A stretch of 44,956 nucleotides of DNA from JACQNR01 sp964533045 (GTDB lineage Bacteria; Acidobacteriota; Terriglobia; UBA7540). The notes below the pieces were generated by a model. It was not told the origin of the DNA. It was given only the letters and a program-made list of their open reading frames with translations, and did not search any database. The translations under genes and the position numbers were made by a program. The stretch lies in the NCBI GenBank assembly GCA_964533045.1, contig CAZHKT010000011.1:1-44956 (forward strand), written 5' to 3'. Shown here piece by piece: positions 7,472 to 15,305 of this stretch (position 1 is the stretch's first letter; each line of letters begins with the position of its first letter).

Positions 7472-9118
7472 ATGGCCAGGAAATCACGCAGGACGTTTCT
7501 GAAACAGGCGGGGACGGCAGGCGCGGCGTTGGCCGCCAGCCGTTGGCTGGCGCCGGCGGTGTTTGCGCAAGCGGGACCGGCGCGCATTTACATTGACCCG
7601 GCGCAGAAGATCGCGCCGCTCGACCGGCGAGTGCTGGGCTCGTTTCTCGAACACCTGGGTCGCGCCATCTATGAAGGCATCTACGATCCCGGCTCCAAGC
7701 ACGCCGACGCCAACGGCTTTCGCAAGGACGTGGCCGAGGAAATTAAGATGATGGGTGTGCCCATGGTGCGCTATCCGGGCGGAAACTTCGTCTCCGGCTA
7801 CAACTGGCTGGACGGCGTCGGCCCCAAGGACAAGCGTCCCACGGTGCTCGACAAGGCGTGGAACACGCTGGAGAGCAATCAATTCGGGACCAACGAATTC
7901 ATGGCGTGGTGCAAGCTGGTCGGCACCGAGCCGCTGATGGGCATGAACCTGGGCACGGGCTCGCCCGAGATGTGCGCCGCGCTGGTGGAATACTGCAATC
8001 AGGCCAAGGGCACCAAATGGAGCGACCTGCGGCGCTCGCACGGCATCGAGCAGCCCTACAAGGTGAAATCCTGGTGCATCGGCAACGAGATGGATGGCCC
8101 CTGGCAGATCGGCCACATGACGGCGCGCGAATACGGCCGCAAGGCGCGCGACGCCGCCAACCAGATGCGCATGGTGGACGAGTCGCTGGAACTGATTGCC
8201 TGCGGCTCGAGCGGCATCCTTATGCCGACGTACCTCGAATGGGACCGCGAGGTTCTGGAAGAGTGCTACGACCTGGTGGACGCGATTTCGCTCCATGCCT
8301 ATTACCGGAATGACGAGGCCGAGTTCGGCGCGGCGGGCGACACGTCGAAGTACCTGGCGTTCAATCTGCTGATGGACCGCCAGATTGAGGAAATCATCGG
8401 CGTGTGTGACTACGTGCGCGGGCGGATGCGATCGCCCAAGTCGCTCTGGCTCTCCTTTGACGAATGGAATGTGTGGTATCGCGCCCGCAACGGGGACGGC
8501 CAGCGTCAGTTCGCGCCCCATCTGCTGGAAGAGGTCTATGACCTGCAGGACGGCCTGCTGGTGGGCGGCCTGATCAATTCGCTGCTGCGCCACGCCGACC
8601 GCGTGAAGGTTGCCTGCCTGGCGCAGCTGGTGAATGTGATTGCGCCCATCACCACCAATAAAGACGGATTCTTCCGTCACACCATCTACTATCCGTACCT
8701 GTGGGCGCTGCAGGCGGCCAGGGGCGACGTGCTCGACATCGCCACCGACGCACCCACCTACGAAGTCAAGGGGCTGGGACAGCCGTCGCGGGGCGGCCGG
8801 TTCGGCCGTCCGGCCGCGACCCAGGTCCCCTTCCTGGACGCCGTCGCCACCCTGGATGAGGCGGGCAAGAAGCTCAGCCTCTTCGTCCTGAATCGGGATA
8901 TCGCCAAAGCACGCGAAGTTGAGCTGGTCTTCCGGGAAACGCCTCCCGGCAAGGTGCAGATGTCCCAGGTGCTGACCGGGCCGGACCTGAAGGCTTTCAA
9001 CAGTTTCGAGAAGCCCAACAACGTGACAGGCCAGGCGTTTGAGGTGCCCAAGTCCGGCGCGCGCGTCACCGTGCAGTTGCCGGCGCGGTCCTACACCGTG
9101 ATCCAGTGGGGTGCGTAA
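7472..9118 (+). CDS. Alpha-L-arabinofuranosidase, GH51 family, Tat-exported
   Basis: Retaining exo-enzyme that removes terminal alpha-L-arabinofuranose from arabinan, arabinoxylan or arabinosylated glycoproteins. 548 aa. The ATG at 7472 is chosen because it follows AAAGGAGGGGG and opens a twin-arginine signal (RRTFLKQ, then a hydrophobic stretch to VFAQA, residues 1-33); an upstream extension would run through repeats. The TIM barrel shows the GH51 acid/base motif GNEMDGPW (E206) and the nucleophile motif SFDEWNVW (E331), plus VRYPGGNFVSGYNW at 99-112, typical of the family. The C-terminal beta-sandwich ends at ARSYTVIQW. Export places it in the periplasm or outside. It heads the group that includes the GH127 gene, and a LacI-type operator in front suggests sugar-responsive control. 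Confidence 0.95.
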   Translation: MARKSRRTFLKQAGTAGAALAASRWLAPAVFAQAGPARIYIDPAQKIAPLDRRVLGSFLEHLGRAIYEGIYDPGSKHADANGFRKDVAEEIKMMGVPMVRYPGGNFVSGYNWLDGVGPKDKRPTVLDKAWNTLESNQFGTNEFMAWCKLVGTEPLMGMNLGTGSPEMCAALVEYCNQAKGTKWSDLRRSHGIEQPYKVKSWCIGNEMDGPWQIGHMTAREYGRKARDAANQMRMVDESLELIACGSSGILMPTYLEWDREVLEECYDLVDAISLHAYYRNDEAEFGAAGDTSKYLAFNLLMDRQIEEIIGVCDYVRGRMRSPKSLWLSFDEWNVWYRARNGDGQRQFAPHLLEEVYDLQDGLLVGGLINSLLRHADRVKVACLAQLVNVIAPITTNKDGFFRHTIYYPYLWALQAARGDVLDIATDAPTYEVKGLGQPSRGGRFGRPAATQVPFLDAVATLDEAGKKLSLFVLNRDIAKAREVELVFRETPPGKVQMSQVLTGPDLKAFNSFEKPNNVTGQAFEVPKSGARVTVQLPARSYTVIQWGA

Positions 9119-9316
9119 ACCCCGGAGCCGCGGGCGTCTTGCCCGCAGACAGGCGAGACGCCTGCGCTCCCAGGGCCGTAGCGTCGGCCTTCAGGCCGAC
9201 ACTCCGGCTAATGAAATGAGATGTAGCGTCGGCCTTCAGGCCGACACTTGGGGTGGCGATCTGAAGGTCGCCGCTACTTGGCATGGCGACCTAAAGGTCG
9301 CCGCTACGGGCCTTCA
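9119..9316. repeat. Cluster of REPIN-like palindromes
   Basis: The gap holds a GCGGGCGTCTTGCCCGC hairpin, GGCGAGACGCC, two copies of GTAGCGTCGGCCTTCAGG continuing to CCGACAC, and two converging units of the type GGCGACCTAAAGGTCGCC followed by GCTAC. Units read head (GTAGCG...) to tail (...CGCTAC), the layout of REP doublets. No gene is seen between 9119 and 9359. Confidence 0.8.
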
Positions 9317-9359
9317 CCGGTAGGCGGCGGTCACTGACTGCTGCCGCAGGAGGGTAAGT

Positions 9360-11423
9360 ATGTTTTCGCGAAACAGAATCGGTGTCCAGGGGTGCGCGTG
9401 CGGGCTTCTGGCCGCAGCGTACCTGATTTTCTTGGGAACAAGGCCCACCAAGACCGAAGCTCAACCCGCCGACGTAGCCGTCAAGGATCTTCCCCATCTC
9501 ACTGATCTGCCGCTGACCGCCGTCCAGATTGATGACAACTTCTGGTCGCCGCGCTTCGAGATCAACCGCACCAAGTCGCTCGATCACGTTTACGCGCAAC
9601 TGGAGGCCACAGGCTGCATCAGGAATTTCGACATCGCCGCCGGCACGGCGCAGGGCAAATTCGGCGGGCCCTTCTGGGCGGATTCGGACGTTTACAAGTG
9701 GATCGAGGGCGCATCGTACTCGCTCGCCTTCCATCCTGACCCGAAGCTCGAGGCGCGTGTGGACGAAACCATTGCCAAGATCGCGGCCGCGCAGCAGCCC
9801 GACGGCTATATCGACACCTTCATTCAACTGGCACAGCCCGACCTGCGCTTCCGGAACTTCGCCTTCTTCCACGAGGATTTCTGCGCCGGGCACCTGTTTG
9901 AGGCGGCGGTGGGACATTATGAATCCACCGGCAAGAAAACGCTGCTCAAGGTCGCGACCCGGTTCGCCGACCTGTTCGACACCACGTTCGGCCCGGGCAA
10001 GCGCGAATATATCTCCGGCCACGAAGGCATTGAGCTGGCGCTGATTCGTCTCTACCGCGCCACGGGCGAGAAGCGTTATCTCAAGCTCGCCGAGTTCATG
10101 GTGAACGGCCGCGGGCAGAAACCCTCCATCTTCGAAATGCAATTCGCGGAATTGCCGCACGGCCGCCAGCTCGACTTCCTCGGCCGCCCCATGGACATTG
10201 ATCACTGGTACCGGCTGCTGCTGCACGAGCGCGACGGCAAGCTCGACACGCGCTACAACCAGGATCACTTGCCGGTGCGCGAGCAGTCGGACGCCGAAGG
10301 CCACGCCGTGCGCGCCATGTTCCTCTATTGCGCCATGGCCGACCTCGCCTACGAAAACAACGATGAGGGACTCTTCGCCGCCTCGCAGCGCCTGCACGAC
10401 AGCGTGACGCTGCGGCGCATGTACGTGACCGGCGGCATCGGGCCCTCGGCGCACAACGAGGGCTTTACGTCGGATTACGATTTGCCGAATGATAATGCCT
10501 ACCAGGAAACCTGCGCCTCGTCGGGCATGGTGCTGTGGAACCATCGCCTGCTCAAACTGACAGGCAACAGCAAATACGCCGACGTGATGGAACTCTCGCT
10601 CTACAACGCCATGGCGGCGGGCGTCTCCATGGACGGCACCGCGTTCTGCTACGTTACGCCGCTCGCGAGCGACGGCAAGTTCAAGCGCTCCGGCTGGTTC
10701 GGCGTGCCCTGCTGTCCCACCACCGTCGTGCGTTTCGTCCCCTCGGTGGGGCGCTACATCTACAGCCAGTCGCCCGATGGGCTGTGGGTGAATCTGTACA
10801 TTCCGTCCAAAGCCACGGCGAAAATCGGGGAGGGAAAGATTTCGGTCAAGCAAACCAGCGATTTCCCCTGGGAAGGCGAAGTGAAATTCACGGTGACGGC
10901 CGACCAACCCCGCGACTTCAAGCTCCGCCTGCGCGTGCCCCACTGGTGGGCCAACCCGGCCTTCAGGGTGAACGGGGCGGCGATCACGCCCCCCGTGACC
11001 AAGGGTTACGCCACCCTTGACCGCAAGTGGGCCACGGGCGACACGGTCGAAGTCTCGCTGCCCATGACGGTTGATCGGCTGGAATCGAATCCCAAGGTGG
11101 TTTATAACCGCGGCAAAGTGGCGCTGCGGCGCGGCGCGATCATCTACGCGCTGGAAGAGACCGACCAGGAAGCGCCGCTCGATCGCATCGCGATTCCCAA
11201 GGGCGCCGCGCTGCGCGCCGTGTACGAGCACGCCCTGTTCGGCGGCGCCATGCAGGTGCGCGGCGACGGCGTCGCCGTTGATCCCAGCGCCTGGGCAAAC
11301 AAACTGTATCAACCCGCGCCCACACTCAAAACCAAGCCCACCCAGATTAAGGCCGTTCCCTACGCCATCTGGGGCAATCGCGGCCAGGGCAAAATGATCG
11401 TGTGGGTGGATGCCGCGCCGTAG
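9360..11423 (+). CDS. Beta-L-arabinofuranosidase, GH127 (DUF1680)
   Basis: Zinc-dependent enzyme releasing L-arabinose from beta-L-arabinofuranosides; the founding member HypBA1 acts on hydroxyproline-linked beta-L-arabinooligosaccharides of plant extensins. 687 aa. Start ATG follows CAGGAGGG. A hydrophobic N-terminal segment (residues about 12-34, ending TEAQP) suggests export. Family residues are present: acid/base E367 (HNEGF), zinc ligands E383 and C385 (YQETCASSG) and the Cys pair C451-C452 (GVPCCPTT), one of which is the nucleophile. Spacing between E367 and E383 equals that of E322 and E338 in HypBA1. It lies downstream of GH51 and upstream of the hydroxyproline dehydratase locus, which fits a Hyp-arabinoside substrate. 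Function by family is strong; the substrate is inferred. Confidence 0.93.
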   Translation: MFSRNRIGVQGCACGLLAAAYLIFLGTRPTKTEAQPADVAVKDLPHLTDLPLTAVQIDDNFWSPRFEINRTKSLDHVYAQLEATGCIRNFDIAAGTAQGKFGGPFWADSDVYKWIEGASYSLAFHPDPKLEARVDETIAKIAAAQQPDGYIDTFIQLAQPDLRFRNFAFFHEDFCAGHLFEAAVGHYESTGKKTLLKVATRFADLFDTTFGPGKREYISGHEGIELALIRLYRATGEKRYLKLAEFMVNGRGQKPSIFEMQFAELPHGRQLDFLGRPMDIDHWYRLLLHERDGKLDTRYNQDHLPVREQSDAEGHAVRAMFLYCAMADLAYENNDEGLFAASQRLHDSVTLRRMYVTGGIGPSAHNEGFTSDYDLPNDNAYQETCASSGMVLWNHRLLKLTGNSKYADVMELSLYNAMAAGVSMDGTAFCYVTPLASDGKFKRSGWFGVPCCPTTVVRFVPSVGRYIYSQSPDGLWVNLYIPSKATAKIGEGKISVKQTSDFPWEGEVKFTVTADQPRDFKLRLRVPHWWANPAFRVNGAAITPPVTKGYATLDRKWATGDTVEVSLPMTVDRLESNPKVVYNRGKVALRRGAIIYALEETDQEAPLDRIAIPKGAALRAVYEHALFGGAMQVRGDGVAVDPSAWANKLYQPAPTLKTKPTQIKAVPYAIWGNRGQGKMIVWVDAAP

Positions 11424-11456
11424 TGATTCCCCGGGACCGCCGCCGTCCAGCCGGCC

Positions 11457-11511
11457 GTAGCGTCGGCCTTCAGGCCGACACCGGAGCTGGCGACCTAAAG
11501 GTCGCCGCTAC
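11457..11511. repeat. REPIN-like element, 55 bp
   Basis: A complete unit: GTAGCG head, hairpin TCGGCCTTCAGGCCGA, short spacer, hairpin GGCGACCTAAAGGTCGCC, then GCTAC tail. It ends 24 bases before the next gene, just ahead of its ribosome site. Confidence 0.8.
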
Positions 11512-11535
11512 GCCGAGATAAATCAAGGAGGCAAT

Positions 11536-12447
11536 TTGAGATTTCAAGGAGTTTACTCTGTACTGCCGACACCGTTCCATGATGACGGCTCGCTCGACCT
11601 CGAAAGTTTGCGGAAGGTGGTTGACCTGTATCTGTCCGCGGGGATCAACGGCGTAACCGCCCTGGGCGTGACCGGCGAAGTGGCGCGGCTCAACGAGCAT
11701 GAGCGCAAGGTGGTCCTGGAGACCATCGTTCAGCAGTTGAACGGCCGCGGCGCGGTGATCGCCGGGACGAGTGCCGACGGCCTGCACAAGTGCATCGAGT
11801 ACACCCGCGAAGCGCGCGCACTGGGCGCCACCGGCGTGATGGTAAGCCCGCCGCGCCTGCCCAAGCTGAACTCCGAGGCGGTGGTCAATCACTTCGTTAA
11901 GCTGGCCGCCGCCGTGGATATTCCCATCGTGATTCAGGACTATCCCCCCATCTCCGGCTTCACGATGGAGGCTTCGCTGCTGGCGCGCATCGCGCGCGAG
12001 GTTCCTTCGGCGCGCACCATCAAGCTGGAAGACCCGCCGACGCCGCTCAAGACCGTGCGCATTCTGGAGCAGGCCAAGGGGATGGAAGTGAATATCCTCG
12101 GCGGGCTGGGCGGCGTCTTTCTGCTGGACGAGCTGCTCGCGGGCGCGGCAGGTGTGATGACCGGATTCGCCTATCCCGAGATCCTGGTCGAGGTCGTGCG
12201 CGCCTTCAAGGCGGGAGAGGTGGACAAAGCGGCAGATGCATTCTACCCCTTTGTCAGCCTGATGCGCTTCGAGTTTCAGGAAGGCATCGGCATGGCGATT
12301 CGCAAGGAGGTGCTGCGCCGGCGCGGGGCGATCAAGTCGGCGGCCATCCGCGCGCCCGGCGCGGTGATGGACCGCTCGACGACGGAAGCGCTCGACCGGC
12401 AACTGGCTTGGATCAAGGCGCACGGCGGCGGACGGTGGATCGTGTAA
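11536..12447 (+). CDS. DapA-family (DHDPS/NAL superfamily) lyase or dehydratase
   Basis: Class I TIM-barrel enzyme that forms a Schiff base with a 2-oxo acid. 303 aa. The start is TTG, chosen because AAGGAGG sits 5 bases upstream and no ATG is near. Visible motifs: GVTGE (44-48, carboxylate binding), tyrosine Y136 in IQDYPP and the Schiff-base lysine K163 in TIKLED. It is not likely to be the lysine-pathway enzyme, since the usual YNVPGRT context is replaced. Two substrates fit the neighbours: 2-keto-3-deoxy-L-arabonate (arabinose from the adjacent arabinofuranosidases) or 1-pyrroline-4-hydroxy-2-carboxylate (hydroxyproline pathway). The sequence alone does not decide. Its last 14 or so codons are duplicated downstream together with a repeat. 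Confidence 0.8.
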   Translation: MRFQGVYSVLPTPFHDDGSLDLESLRKVVDLYLSAGINGVTALGVTGEVARLNEHERKVVLETIVQQLNGRGAVIAGTSADGLHKCIEYTREARALGATGVMVSPPRLPKLNSEAVVNHFVKLAAAVDIPIVIQDYPPISGFTMEASLLARIAREVPSARTIKLEDPPTPLKTVRILEQAKGMEVNILGGLGGVFLLDELLAGAAGVMTGFAYPEILVEVVRAFKAGEVDKAADAFYPFVSLMRFEFQEGIGMAIRKEVLRRRGAIKSAAIRAPGAVMDRSTTEALDRQLAWIKAHGGGRWIV

Positions 12448-12609
12448 GGTCGCGTCGGCCTTCAGGCCGACACTCAGATGGCGACCTGAAGGTCGCCGCT
12501 ACGAAGGGACTCGCCTGGGACAAGGCGCACGGCGGCGGACAGTGGATCGTGTAAGATCGCATCGGCCTTCAGGCCGACACTCAGATGGCGACCTGAAGGT
12601 CGCCGCTAC
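12401..12609. repeat. Tandem duplication (107 bp period) of a gene tail plus palindromic repeat
   Basis: The segment from about 12401 to 12502 recurs at about 12508-12609. The unit comprises the last codons and stop of the DapA-like gene (KAHGGGRWIV, copy KAHGGGQWIV) followed by a two-hairpin repeat (TCGGCCTTCAGGCCGA and GGCGACCTGAAGGTCGCC, ending GCTACGA). The shared motif AAGGCGCACGGCGGCGGAC starts at 12415 and again at 12522. The second copy has drifted by a few bases and encodes nothing. Confidence 0.85.
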
Positions 12610-12621
12610 GATAAGACCGAA

Positions 12622-13413
12622 ATGAATCTCGGCCTGAAGGATAAAGTCGCTCTGGTGGCGGGCGCGAGTCGCGGCCTGGGCTTTGCCATTGCGCAAGAGC
12701 TGGCCCGCGAAGGCGCGAAGGTTTCGCTCGCCTCGCGTGACCTGGCGGCCGTCGAGGCGGCCGCGGGATATATCCGACAGCAAACCGGCGCGGAGGTCTT
12801 GGGCGCGGCCTGCGATGTGCGCTCGCGCGAGGCCATTCAGGCGTGGCAGCACGCCACGGTTGAGAGATTCGGCGGCATCGATCTGCTGGTGACGAACTCC
12901 GGCGGTCCTCCGGCCGGCATGTTCGAAGATTTTGATGACGCCGCCTGGCTAAACGCATTTGAGTTGCTGGTGCTCAGCGCCGTCCGTCTGGTGCGCCTCG
13001 TCATCCCTTCTATGGAAGCGCGCGGAGGCGGCAGCATCCTGATGCTGACGTCGGTCGCGGTCAAAGAGCCCGTTCCCAACTTGATTCTCTCCAACGTCAT
13101 CCGGCCAGCGACTGCGGCGCTGGCCAAGTCGCTCGCCAATGAATTGGCGGCCAGGAAGATCCGTGTCAATCAGATCCTCCCCGGCCGCATTGCCACGGAC
13201 CGCCTGAAAGAACTCGACGCGATCAACAGTAGCAAGGCTGGCATCTCGGTCGAGGAGCAACGCAGCCGCGTGATCTCCAGTATCCCGCTTGGCCGTTACG
13301 GCGAGCCGACGGAATTTGCCCGCGTGGCGGTATTCCTCCTGTCCAACGCCGCTTCCTATCTAACGGGCATTACCATTCCCGTGGATGGCGGACTAACCCG
13401 CTCAATCTTCTAA
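12622..13413 (+). CDS. Divergent short-chain dehydrogenase/reductase fold protein
   Basis: Rossmann-fold SDR of 263 aa. The nucleotide-binding motif is GASRGLG (14-20); a D64 follows in CDV and the NNAG region reads TNSGG. The catalytic serine is kept (S144 in MLTSV), but at the expected +13 position the Tyr of YxxxK is S157 and the Lys is R161 (SNVIRPA). It belongs to a known divergent SDR clade with SNxxR there, so either another residue acts or it is not a classical dehydrogenase. A sugar or cyclic imino-acid oxidoreductase role would fit the neighbours but is not shown. The start ATG has only a weak ribosome site, and it lies 13 bases after a repeat. Confidence 0.8.
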   Translation: MNLGLKDKVALVAGASRGLGFAIAQELAREGAKVSLASRDLAAVEAAAGYIRQQTGAEVLGAACDVRSREAIQAWQHATVERFGGIDLLVTNSGGPPAGMFEDFDDAAWLNAFELLVLSAVRLVRLVIPSMEARGGGSILMLTSVAVKEPVPNLILSNVIRPATAALAKSLANELAARKIRVNQILPGRIATDRLKELDAINSSKAGISVEEQRSRVISSIPLGRYGEPTEFARVAVFLLSNAASYLTGITIPVDGGLTRSIF

Positions 13414-13496
13414 GGTTATCAGCCATTTTGGAAGGCTGGGGCGACGGTGACGCGCCGCAAGGCTTGCGAGGGCGGAAGGCCACCGCAACTCAGTCC

Positions 13497-13524
13497 TTGA
13501 CATTTTGCTCTAGCATGCTATTTT
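13497..13524 (+). promoter_or_regulatory. Sigma70 promoter of the hydroxyproline operon
   Basis: A perfect TTGACA (13497-13502), a 16-base spacer and TATTTT (13519-13524) lie 53 bases upstream of the GntR gene. A weak GCATGC...GTATGC symmetry (13513-13530) overlaps the -10 box. Confidence 0.6.
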
Positions 13525-13535
13525 GTATGCGATGA

Positions 13536-13554
13536 TGTTCCCTGATGAGGAACA
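13536..13554. promoter_or_regulatory. Candidate GntR operator
   Basis: A perfect inverted repeat, TGTTCC, seven bases, GGAACA, just downstream of the promoter -10 box and 22 bases before the GntR start. Position and symmetry suit autoregulation by the GntR-family protein. Confidence 0.45.
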
Positions 13555-13576
13555 ATACTCCTGATAAGGAGCGCAC

Positions 13577-14329
13577 ATGGGAGGGGTCCCGCAGCAAGCG
13601 CCGGTGGAGAAGGCGGTCCACGACGAAGAACCCGCGAAGCAAGGGCACGTTAGCCAGGTCAGTAAGGCGTACAGCCAGTTACGAGAGCTCATCATTCACG
13701 GACGCCTGGCGCCCGGAACCAGGATTGTGGAAGTGGACTTGGCGAATCGCCTAGGCGTGAGCCGGACGCCGGTCCGCGACGCGCTGCGGCTGCTCCAGCA
13801 GGAAGGCTTTGTGGCGGCAAGCTCGCCGGGGTCTTTCAAGGCTCGCCTGATCGTGGCGCCGCTGACCAAGGAAGACGCCGAGGAAGTGTACGGGATTGTG
13901 GGTCGTCTGGAAGGCTGGGCGGCACGGCTCTCGGCGCAGCTTCCGGCCGAAAGGCGCACCGAGCTCGCCCACCAATTGCGGGAATTAAATGACGGCCTGC
14001 GCGCCATCGCTGCCGCCGCCGTCCGCGATCCGCAGCAGACGCTGGCGCTGGACATGGAGTTTCACCGCCGCATGGTCGAGGCGAGCGCCGGCCCGCGCCT
14101 CCTGGCCATTTACAACGGCATCAAGCCGCAAACCGAGCGCTACTGGCGGGTTTACTCGCACGTACAGATGCACGTGGACCGGTCCGCCGACGAGCATGCC
14201 CAGATCATCCGGGGCATCGAGGCGGGAGATCCCGACTTGGCCGAGCGCGGCGTGGTGATGAACTGGCAACAAGGCTGGGAGCGCCTCTGCGAAGTTATCG
14301 ACCGGATCGGGGAACGCGGCAGCTGGTAG
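13577..14329 (+). CDS. GntR-family regulator, FadR (FCD) subfamily
   Basis: Ligand-responsive DNA-binding repressor or activator, probably controlling the operon it heads. 250 aa. Start ATG follows AAGGAG. An N-terminal tail of about 30 residues precedes a winged helix-turn-helix (residues about 33-100) with the classical LRELIIHGRLAPGTRIVE and NRLGVSRTPVRDALRLL motifs. The C-terminal all-helical FCD domain (about 105-235) shows metal or effector ligands in the pattern DMEFHRRMV and DEHAQIIRGIEAGD. It is followed after 15 bases by the glycyl-radical activase, so the effector may be hydroxyproline or proline (inference). Confidence 0.92.
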   Translation: MGGVPQQAPVEKAVHDEEPAKQGHVSQVSKAYSQLRELIIHGRLAPGTRIVEVDLANRLGVSRTPVRDALRLLQQEGFVAASSPGSFKARLIVAPLTKEDAEEVYGIVGRLEGWAARLSAQLPAERRTELAHQLRELNDGLRAIAAAAVRDPQQTLALDMEFHRRMVEASAGPRLLAIYNGIKPQTERYWRVYSHVQMHVDRSADEHAQIIRGIEAGDPDLAERGVVMNWQQGWERLCEVIDRIGERGSW

Positions 14330-14344
14330 AACGGTCGAAGGAAC

Positions 14345-15304
14345 ATGGAATCGGTACCGGTCCAACCCGAGGTTGCAGGAAATCCGCCGCCGCCGGCGGA
14401 AGATCACGCCGGTCTGGTGTTTGACATCCGGCGCTTTTCGGTGCACGACGGGCCGGGGATTCGGACGGCGGTGTTCCTGAAGGGCTGTCCGCTCGCTTGC
14501 TGGTGGTGCCACAACCCGGAAGGGCGATTTTCCCGCCCCAACCTGATGCTTTATCCGGAGCGTTGCATCCAGTGCGGTGAGTGTCTCAAAGCCTGCCCGC
14601 ACGGGGCGATATCGCGGCAGGACGGCGCAATTCGCACCTCCCCGCAGCTTTGCCAAGCCTGCGGCACCTGCCTCGACCACTGCGTGGCGGAGGCGCGCGC
14701 GCTGGCCGGGCGGCGTGTCACGGTGGCCGAGGTCCTGCGCCAGATCGAGCCGGATCGTGTCTTCTTTGACGAATCGGGCGGCGGCGTGACCTTTACCGGC
14801 GGCGAGCCGCTCTCTCAACCCTGCTTCCTGGAAGCCATGCTCGACGCCTGCCGCGCCCGCGGCCTCCACACGGTGGTGGATACCTGCGGTCATGCCGATC
14901 CCGAAATCTTCCTTCGCATCAGTGAAAAGACCGACCTTTTCCTGTTCGATTTGAAGATGCTCGACCCCGACGCCCACAAGAGGTACACGGGCGTTTCGAA
15001 CGAACTGATTTTGAACAATCTCGCAGCCCTCGCAAAACAAGGCAGTCCCGTGATCGTTCGCTTTCCCGTGATCCCCGGCATCAACGACGGGATGGACAAC
15101 CTCCATCGCATGATTTCGTTCCTCTGCGCGCACGGCCTGACGCATCTCGATCTGCTTCCCTATCACGCCATGGCCCGCGACAAGTACGCGCGGATGGGAA
15201 TGAAGTACCAACTCGGCGCGTTGCAGCCGCCCAGCGCCGAGCGCCTCTGGGAAATCGCGCACGAATTCGAACAGATGGGCATTGCCGTCCGGGTGGGAGG
15301 GTAA
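14345..15304 (+). CDS. hypE: Glycyl-radical enzyme activase (radical SAM), HypD partner
   Basis: Uses S-adenosylmethionine and a [4Fe-4S] cluster to abstract a hydrogen from the partner's C-terminal glycine, turning on HypD. 319 aa. Radical SAM cysteines C48, C52, C55 (GCPLACWWC) are followed by a ferredoxin-like insert with two CxxCxxCxxxC sets (C74, C77, C80, C84; C103, C106, C109, C113), the architecture of glycerol- and hydroxyproline-dehydratase activases. The SAM-binding GGEP motif is at about 153-156. Start ATG follows GAAGGA. The stop codon is one base from the HypD start, so translation is coupled. The name is assigned from the partner; the fold and role are clear. Confidence 0.93.
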   Translation: MESVPVQPEVAGNPPPPAEDHAGLVFDIRRFSVHDGPGIRTAVFLKGCPLACWWCHNPEGRFSRPNLMLYPERCIQCGECLKACPHGAISRQDGAIRTSPQLCQACGTCLDHCVAEARALAGRRVTVAEVLRQIEPDRVFFDESGGGVTFTGGEPLSQPCFLEAMLDACRARGLHTVVDTCGHADPEIFLRISEKTDLFLFDLKMLDPDAHKRYTGVSNELILNNLAALAKQGSPVIVRFPVIPGINDGMDNLHRMISFLCAHGLTHLDLLPYHAMARDKYARMGMKYQLGALQPPSAERLWEIAHEFEQMGIAVRVGG

Positions 15305-15305
15305 G

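Noticed and set aside
9291..11312. 673-codon minus-strand open frame over GH127
   Set aside because: Same codon-bias artefact; no motif and no ribosome site. Similar shadows at 2603-4228, 24397-25869, 30073-31809 and 41806-44037 were rejected for the same reason.
11536..12447. Lysine-pathway dihydrodipicolinate synthase
   Set aside because: The active-site Tyr context (DYPP) and the catabolic neighbours differ from DapA proper.
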